Shown one piece after another: positions 57,595-64,000 of a DNA stretch of 64,000 bases. The notes under the pieces are model-generated. The model was not told the DNA's origin. It saw only the letters and a program-made list of their open reading frames with translations, and made no database searches. The DNA is taken from assembly GCA_905221615.1 (NCBI GenBank), contig CAJNDT010003435.1, positions 249,437-313,436 on the forward strand, written 5' to 3'. The DNA is from Symbiodinium sp. CCMP2592. Lineage: Eukaryota > Sar > Dinophyceae > Suessiales > Symbiodiniaceae. The number at the start of each line of letters is the position of its first letter. Position 1 is the stretch's first letter. The position numbers and the translations under genes are program-made.

Positions 57595-57810
57595 CTGTCT
57601 TAAACCCCTAATAAAGCTCAAACTCTAAACCCCTGCAACCCTAAACCCCTAAAGCCCTGTCTTAAACCCCTAATAAAGCCCTAAACTCTAAACCCCTGCA
57701 ACCCTAAACCCCTAAAGCCCTGTCTTAAACCCCTAATAAAGCCCTAAACTCTAAACCCCTGCAACCCTAAACCCCTAAAGCCCTAAGCCCTAAACCCTAA
57801 AAAAGCACGA
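57595..57810 (+). repeat. 62-bp tandem repeat x 3, telomere-like content
   Basis: Units start at 57595, 57657 and 57720 with CTGTCTTAAACCCCTAATAA and contain CCCTAAACCCCTAAAGCC. A CCCTAAA tail follows. Confidence 0.9.
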
Positions 57811-58705
57811 AACCCTTATAAACCTTCCAGACATGGTCATGAAATTCAGGCGTCTGAGGGCCCTGAGGGCTTCTAGGCGTCGCAAGCCTCAGAGCACGAC
57901 TAGGTAGGGCTTTGGGACATTTTATATTTTCCCTTATTGGGCTTAAGAGGATCTTATTTGCTATTATTTTTCAAAGGCTTTAAAAGCCCCACCTAGTTTG
58001 AACATGGTAGTAAGCCCTAGAGTCCTGGTAGAACCCTGACACATTAGCCCTCGCAGACGTTCAAGCAGATCTCTGAAAGCTACAATTAAACCCTAAACCT
58101 TCAACCCTAAACCCCTAAACCCCCAAAACATAAAGTTAACCCTAAACCTCGTAACCCCTAAGCCCTGAACCCTGAAGTTAACCCGAAACCCACAAACCCT
58201 TGAAGTCCTTAAGGAAGCCTTCGCCTTAGAGGAGAGCCCGAAAGCCGGGTCTCTCCCAGGGTGTTACTGCCGGGCCATCCTAGCACCTCAGTCTCGGGCC
58301 CAGCAGCGACAGTGCTGAACATGGGGGGGGGGGGGGTCTTAGTATACTTAAAGGGTGCTATGTAGGGGTCTATGATAGGATCCCCTTTAAAAGGCTTCTA
58401 TAGGGTTCTAGAATGGGGGCCTTAGGAATTCGAACAGGGTTCCGTATAGGAGGATTCCTCTGCAGGGGTTCCGTCCCTTCCTGCCTTTAAGCGGGTTCCA
58501 ATAATAAAGGGTTCCTTACAAGGATTCCTTTAAAGGGTTCCTGAAAAGGGTAAATATAAAGGTGTAATTAAAGGCCCCGTCCTAAGTTGGGTTTTGGGGT
58601 GGCAAATTACAGCAAGTAGAAAGGTACGATGGGGCTCTTCTCAAAGGGTTCGATGAGGATTGAGGGGTTAAGGGGTTCTACAAGAGTTCTGTGCAAGGGT
58701 TCGAT

Positions 58706-58789
58706 TACCTAAACCTCCCAAAGTATGTAAAACAATGGCCCAGTACTTGTAAAACGCCATTATTCTACATACTTTGGGGGTTCGATTAG
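58706..58789. mobile_element. MITE-like foldback, family E copy 3
   Basis: TACCTAAACCTCCCAAAGTA on the left, TACATACTTTGGGGGTTCGA on the right. Interior AACAATGGCCCAGTA and GCCATTATTC. Confidence 0.75.
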
Positions 58790-58925
58790 GACTTCAAGCG
58801 GATGTTAGGGTTTTGATGGCTCAGGACCTTTTGGTCGCTCTTTTCCCTTCCTCTCATCTCCGCCCCCAAACCCTCCAGAGGCCTGAGACTGGGACATGAA
58901 CCCTGAACCCTAAACTATACTATAG

Positions 58926-59034
58926 GGACCTAGAGTAGGCCCTTATTCCCTTTTTTGGGGTTCAGGTTTTTCTTATAAGCCCCTTTAAACCAAAAAGGGC
59001 ACCCTTTTTATTCCTAGGCTACTCTTGGGTCTAG
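58926..59034. mobile_element. MITE-like foldback, family G copy 3
   Basis: GACCTAGAGTAGGCCCTTAT on the left, CTAGGCTACTCTTGGGTCTA on the right. Directly followed by a family F element. Confidence 0.82.
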
Positions 59035-59036
59035 AT

Positions 59037-59138
59037 ACTATAGGGGCCTAGATAATTACCCATACTATCTTGGCGGTTCCTTATTATGATTATAGTACAA
59101 TGGGCCCCAAAACTCTATTCTAATTATTCATGCCCCTA
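59037..59138. mobile_element. Foldback element, family F copy
   Basis: ACTATAGGGGCCTAGATAAT on the left, AATTATTCATGCCCCTATG on the right. It starts within 3 bp of the end of the family G copy. Confidence 0.75.
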
Positions 59139-59739
59139 TGTGACCCGTTTTCCCTTCCCCCCAATAGGCTCCGGCGCTTCGCAGACGCAGCGGCGCTCGC
59201 TGCGCACGAGCGTGCTGACGAGCAACTCGCCTGGTTGAGAAGCCCGTGACTACGAGCTGCTAGGCCCTGAAAATTTCCCAAAGCCCTGAAGCCCCAAGTG
59301 TCAGGGCTGCATTTAATCGAGGCTATAGTAACCAACGTGAGGCGCTCAACCTTAAATCCTATCTCACTGGACTCGCAGCATGCTAGGCTCCCCGAGCGCG
59401 CTCGGAACAAGGGCATAAGCTGCTTGTCTGCAATGGACTGGCTCCCTTCCTTGGGCTAGCCGTCATTGATCCGCTGTTCTGTTTGGGCATGTGTCTGCTG
59501 GATGAAAATCTTCAGCTTGGAGAAGAGGCTGCTTGCTTTGGGGGCTGCTGGTTTAGGTTTGGATGGCAGGCTTCAGATCTTAGTACTCTTGTTCTCAGGG
59601 TTGTCACCCCTGTGATAGCGGTCTGCTGTCCAATTCCATCCTGTCTGTGTGCTTTATGACGAAATACCCGCGATTGTTGAGGCCAAGTACCTGTCCCCAA
59701 AACGCAACAAGACAGGTTGCTGTCACAGTGCGGATCTTC

Positions 59740-59875
59740 TTACCCTGAACCCCAAACCCAAAACCCTCGAATCTAAAGCCGAAACCCCTGAAATCTAACG
59801 CCGAAACCCTGAACCCTGAAACCTTAAACCCTAAACGGTAAAACCTGAAACCCTAAACCCTAAACCCTTAACCCT
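59740..59875 (+). repeat. Interstitial telomere-like array
   Basis: CCCTAAA, CCCTGAA and CCGAAAC units over about 135 bases. Confidence 0.8.
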
Positions 59876-60016
59876 ACAGCCTAATCCTGTCTGCACCCTT
59901 TTGTGACAGCCGCCCCTGGTGCCTCAGGGCTCGGGCTCCTAAGCTCCTCGTTCCGAGGCTCGGCCGACCCGTCGCCGGGCCAAGTGGTGGAGCTTTTTGG
60001 GACCGAGGCGGGGTGC

Positions 60017-60097
60017 TGCGGTTGATGATATAAATCCTGCATGACCCATCATGAGGGAGATACCATAATGCCCATAGTCTATAAATCATCAACCGTA
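60017..60097. mobile_element. MITE-like foldback, family A copy 5 (internally deleted)
   Basis: CGGTTGATGATATAAATCCT on the left, CTATAAATCATCAACCGTA on the right. About 80 bp: part of the interior and inner right arm are missing. Confidence 0.75.
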
Positions 60098-60579
60098 TCA
60101 CAAACCTGAAGCGGTTTATGCTAGAAGGAGAATAGGACTTTAGAAGGGCCTTCTGAGGTCATGGGTGCTCTTGTAAATTTATAGAGTACTTCATGAGGTC
60201 ATTGCCAAGGGGAACATGACAGAAATTGCAAATCCGTCAGCTCAGAGCTGTTCTTAACAATCGTGCTAGTAATCATGATAACAACTTGAAGATCGTCTGG
60301 CTGCCTACGATACGCGGAATCTGGGGGAAGTTTCCTTCATCTGGTTCCCTATGCGGAGGCAGCAGCGGTGCACCCATGAGCATCCTTTGCACGCCCTCGC
60401 CGTCCCAGGTTCTCACCCCAAACCCAAAACATACAAAAAAAACCGAAAAAAAAACGCGTATTTCCCAAACCTCAAGCTCCAAGCCTCCTCTCCCTTAAAG
60501 TTTGCTGCGTTGGTGGCTTTTCGGCTCCCGACACTCAAAACCCTAAGCCTAGGCTAGTGGATCCTGCAATCGGAAAAGG

Positions 60580-60712
60580 CCCTAACCCTAAACCAGCCCT
60601 GAACCCTAAATCCCAAACCTCTAATAACCCCAAGTTCCTAAACCCCAAGCACCTAACCCTAAACCCCGACACCCACACCCCTAAACCCTGAACCCTAAGC
60701 CCTAAAGCCTTG
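60580..60712 (+). repeat. Degenerate telomere-like array
   Basis: CCCTAAA, CCCCAAG and CCCTGAA units over about 130 bases. Confidence 0.75.
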
Positions 60713-61833
60713 GCTATAGAGGATGTGGAGTCCTTCCCACGGCTGCAGAAACCTTTTGTGGACAGGACCAGCCAGCCCGCCTAAGCTAAAGGCCCCACTT
60801 AGGGCGTTCAGGGTTTGGGGTTCTTTTTGGCGTGAATATCTAATAACCGCAGTGGGTTTTTCGGATGCCGCGTCATATCAATGATAGAGGGACTTTGAGG
60901 GGACAGACTGACTGGTCGTTCTTGTGTATCAAGCAAACCCTGTGCGCTTAAACCCTCAAGCGCCCTAACTAACCCAATCCTTACGCCCCAAACCCTTGCC
61001 AAAAGTCAGCATATCCTTACACCTCAACTCTGCTCGCAGCCTTCATGCTGTAGTTTCAAAAGGGTTTGGGGTTAAAGACCGCAACGATGAGGACTCTCTT
61101 TCGGGGATACAGGATCCCGTTTTGCAAGGCATAGCAGAAATCCCTTCATCGTGATGTTCTAAGGCTTGTGTGTGCGCGTGTTTTTGCGTTTTGTTGGGCC
61201 GTTGGTCACAGCACTGAGTTTCCACTAATCCTGGGCATGCACTCTTCTAGAACGTGTTTTACAAACCCTACAGGCCCTTCCGAAACCCGTTCCACATGGT
61301 TGTGAAATACTTCCAAGACTTTCTCAAACCTGGTAAATCCTGAAATATCCTACACCCCTACCAAAAAGTTGCAGGATCTGGCTGTCCGCAAAAGCTGGAA
61401 ACGGTGGAAGCCCAGCACCGAATGCGCCTCGGTTGTGACTTTGGATTTAGGGGCTTATGATTTATATAGGGGTCTAGGGTTATAAAGGTTTAAGCTTTCT
61501 GCTTTCTTCTCAGTGTCAGCATGCAGCATATAGAATGTCTTTGGCGGTAACCCTTCAACCCAATGCCCTTGAGCCCTAAACCATTCTAAACCCGAGACCC
61601 ACAACCCCGGAACCCTGAAACCCTAAGCCCTGAACCCCTGAAAAGCTAAACCTCTAAACCCTTCAACCCGAAGCCCCCCTCTCCACCCTGGACCCTTACA
61701 GACTCACAGAGGCAAACCGACGGCCGCACCTGCCCACTGGACCTGGCTATGGTGGCCACGGCGGCAACGTGATTCTGAAGGCGAACTTGATGGCTTAAGG
61801 GGGGGTTGAATGGTTCATAAGTCTTTGAGGGGT

Positions 61834-61902
61834 AGGGGAAAAGGAGGGACCCTTAATGGGGACCCCTACCCTAGAATGGGCGATATAATGGGTATATTGA
61901 GG
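61834..61902. mobile_element. Family H element, left half only
   Basis: AGGGGAAAAGGAGGGACCC and CTTAATGGGGACCCCTACCC match the left half of 57163-57280. The right half is missing after about 61902. Confidence 0.7.
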
Positions 61903-62001
61903 GGTGGGATGTAGCGCATACGTGGTCTCCTGATAGTTTCAGAGGCCTCAGGCTGAAGCTTAGGTGTCGTTCCAAGATGTGTGGTGGGCTGGGTTACCCT
62001 A

Positions 62002-62080
62002 AGGCCCCAAAGTAGTTCCTTTTTGGGGTTCATATATAGAATCCTAATAGGTAGTCCCAAGAAGGAACTACTTTGAGGCC
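62002..62080. mobile_element. Foldback element, family J copy 2
   Basis: GGCCCCAAAGTAGTTCCTTT and AAGGAACTACTTTGAGGCC are inverted repeats. The loop TTCATATATAGAATCCTAAT differs from copy 1. Confidence 0.78.
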
Positions 62081-62759
62081 ACTGGGTGGTCTCATGAATC
62101 ACCCAGAACAATCACACCAAGCAGGTACTCTGTGTAGCTGCGAACGTGCCAGTCGTTCGAACTGACGATGCTCGCTCACTCCCGACATGATGCAGTATTG
62201 ATCCTAAGTTCTTAGCCCTAGATGTGGCAGGCGACGACCCAGATCGAAAGCTTTCTGGAGGCTTTGCTGCAGAAGTTGGCAGCAGCGCAGTGGGGGAACC
62301 CACCTGCAGACTGCAAGACCATTGACCCCTTCAATTGAGGATATACTTAGGCTCCAGGCTTGAGCCTTAACCTATTTGTACGAAGGAATGTCTACGAGGG
62401 AGTCTTCATGAGGCACCCTTGTAGTGAGGGGAAATTGGACACTATCAGACCCCACGTAGCTTTTTGTATAACAGTTCTTTCGAAGGATTGTAAATCCATT
62501 GCTATGTGTCCCCTTCATACATCCCTTACAAAACCTTGCAAATCTTGATTGTCCAACCTCGTACAGTAAATATCCCATTTCAAGCCTGACAGAGTCCCGA
62601 AGAACTACCTAAAGAAGGGACCGACACTTTAAATCCTAAACCCTTACTTAATGCACCCCGTTTTCCTCTTCGCTCGGAAGCATTCAATGAGGATGTGCCC
62701 GAGAAGATCAACGCAGAGCACGGCGGAGACGGACCTGCGGTATTATCATATCGGGGCTA

Positions 62760-62844
62760 TACCTAACCCCCCCCAAAGCACTTAAAACCTTGGCCCAATA
62801 CCTATAAAAGGCCATTATTCTACATACTTTGGGCGGTCCAGGTA
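62760..62844. mobile_element. MITE-like foldback, family E copy 4
   Basis: TACCTAACCCCCCCCAAAGC on the left, ACTTTGGGCGGTCCAGGTA on the right. Interior TTGGCCCAATACC and GGCCATTATTC. Confidence 0.75.
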
Positions 62845-63047
62845 GGCTCTACGAAATCAGAAGCTTCGGGCTTAGCCCGAACCTGGAACCCCGAACTCTA
62901 AACACACCCGAAAATCTGCTGTTGGGTTTAAGGCATTCAGCTCCCAGGACACGACTCATCGCGCGGGAAGTCAGGGAAGGACTATGTGCTCCAGGTGCCA
63001 TGGAGCCTTTGTCCTTCTGTCACACCCAGACAACCCAGTAGAATAGA

Positions 63048-63164
63048 ACCCAGAGGCTCCAATATCCCTTCACTAAGGAAACATCCTTAAATGTTAAATC
63101 GTATTAGGGATCCTACAATAATTTAAGGTATATTCCTTAATAAAGGGATACTGGAGTCTCTGGG
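63048..63164. mobile_element. MITE-like foldback, family D copy 3
   Basis: CCCAGAGGCTCCAATATCCC pairs with GGGATACTGGAGTCTCTGGG. Interior TATTAGGGATCCTACAATAA. Confidence 0.85.
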
Positions 63165-63514
63165 AAGCCGGAATGACCACCAATACTATGCTCACTTTGC
63201 CCCAGGGCTCCTTCCTGATTATTGACTTTAGTAGCACAACATTTTATGCCCCAAAGCCCTACGCTAAGAAGAACAAGGCCCCTAGATGGCCATTTCCTCG
63301 GCAATATGCACCTGAACTCACCTCACCCTACGCGCCAAGTTTCCGCAACCTCAACCTCCTCCTAGTAGTAGATGTATAGCCCCTATATAATCCCTATATA
63401 ACCAAACAGGTTAACCTTGAGTTCCAAATGATACCCGACAAGTAGGTCCTTAATTCGGACAGGTGCCGCTGGGGACGATCATCCGGGAACCCTGGCTGCA
63501 AACTACCGTGACCC

Positions 63515-63625
63515 TGCTTGAAAGGATCATGGGACTTAGTAACTAAGGGTAGCTAGACTTATAACTACTTCTAGCCCCAATTAAGTTACTTACAACCATA
63601 CTTACTAAGTCCATAGACCACCGAG
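63515..63625. mobile_element. Foldback element, family C copy 3 (right arm eroded)
   Basis: GGATCATGGGACTTAGTAAC on the left, ACTTACTAAGTCCATAGACC on the right. Inner CTTCTAGCCCCAATTAAGTT matches copy 2. Confidence 0.75.
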
Positions 63626-63739
63626 CCCAAGCCTTGCTTTGCTTTGTCAACAGCTGACACAGTGCTTGCTTGAGACAAGGAGCGGGTCTTCAGTGGCGAG
63701 CGCACGCCCGAAGGCCACTGGGTGATATCGTGGCGGATG

Positions 63740-63905
63740 TATAGGGTTTAGGGTTTAAGGTTGAGGGGTCAGGGTTTAGGGTATAAGATCCGCAGCTCCG
63801 GACCGGGAAGCACAGTCATATTTACAACTTTGATAGAAACCATACTTACTAATCCTAACCCCTAAACTCTAAACCCTATAAACCCTAAACCATGATCCTC
63901 CAAGC
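63740..63905. repeat. Telomere-like arrays and a family C fragment
   Basis: A TTTAGGG-strand array (63740-63786). Then a family C right half (ACCATACTTACTAA and CATGATCCTCCAAG) is interrupted by a CCCTAAA-like array (63857-63888). Confidence 0.6.
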
Positions 63906-64000
63906 ATGGTTTCGGCAGTTGAGGTCGCCGCATCTTCCTTCCGCAGTTCCGGTACCAGCGCCTGGGCAGCGGCGGACGGTTTAGGGTTTAGGTTTTAGGG

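Larger units (their letters stand above)
31381..64000. other. Gene-poor host tract rich in foldbacks and telomere-like repeats
   Basis: No complete gene is supported. All long frames run through microsatellites, telomere-like arrays or overlap in several frames. The tract contains the foldback elements, arrays and tandem repeats listed individually; the rest is unassigned sequence in which small exons could be missed. Confidence 0.55.

Noticed and set aside
1-64000. CRISPR array, rRNA, tRNA, spliced-leader or snRNA genes
   Set aside because: Scanned for regularly spaced repeats with unique spacers, tRNA B-box context and spliced-leader-like sequence; nothing convincing. The tandem repeats present have no spacers.

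Overview
The window reads as nuclear DNA of a unicellular eukaryote, probably an alga or alveolate. Plant/algal-type telomere heptamers (CCCTAAA/TTTAGGG), mostly degenerate, are scattered on both strands over the whole 64 kb. There are no bacterial operons, rRNA or tRNA genes that I can recognise, and host coding density is extremely low. A dinoflagellate or chromerid host would fit, but other lineages share this telomere repeat and the sequence alone does not settle it.

Region 1-12255 is gene-free and repeat-rich. It is followed by one convincing host gene (12331-13476, +), an intron-less coiled-coil protein with two internal duplications and no recognised function.

Region about 14090-24757 is sharply AT-rich, densely coding and quite unlike its surroundings. 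It is an endogenous DNA-virus-like element of the Polinton / Polinton-like / adintovirus type (Bamfordvirae-like). Left to right it carries: an unknown gene (-); a retroviral-type (rve) integrase (-); a small unknown gene (-); a long replication protein (+) joining a PolB-palm-like segment, an SF1 (Pif1/RecD-like) helicase and a C-terminal HNH/EndoVII-like zinc domain; a four-gene minus-strand block (Pro/Gln-rich virion-like protein, coiled-coil protein, zinc-binding protein, minor capsid/penton-like protein); and, divergent from the penton across 40 bp, the double-jelly-roll major capsid protein (+) followed by a fibre-like protein (+). Almost every gene is broken by frameshifts or stops, so the copy is a decaying provirus. 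The capsid gene is nearly intact, with one in-frame TAG. No packaging ATPase or protease was found. The right end is cut inside the fibre gene and abuts telomere-like repeats.

Region 24758-64000 returns to host-type DNA with no convincing complete gene. It holds interstitial telomere-like arrays, microsatellites (GA, CT, CAG/CAC/CAA, AT), short tandem repeats and a 400-bp palindromic AT-rich block. Throughout the host DNA lie many short (75-130 bp) perfect or near-perfect foldback elements. I could sort these by eye into about a dozen families with two to seven copies each; several have TA at their edges, as expected for TA-targeting MITEs. One copy has amplified its interior into four 51-bp tandem units, and one carries a telomere array in its loop.
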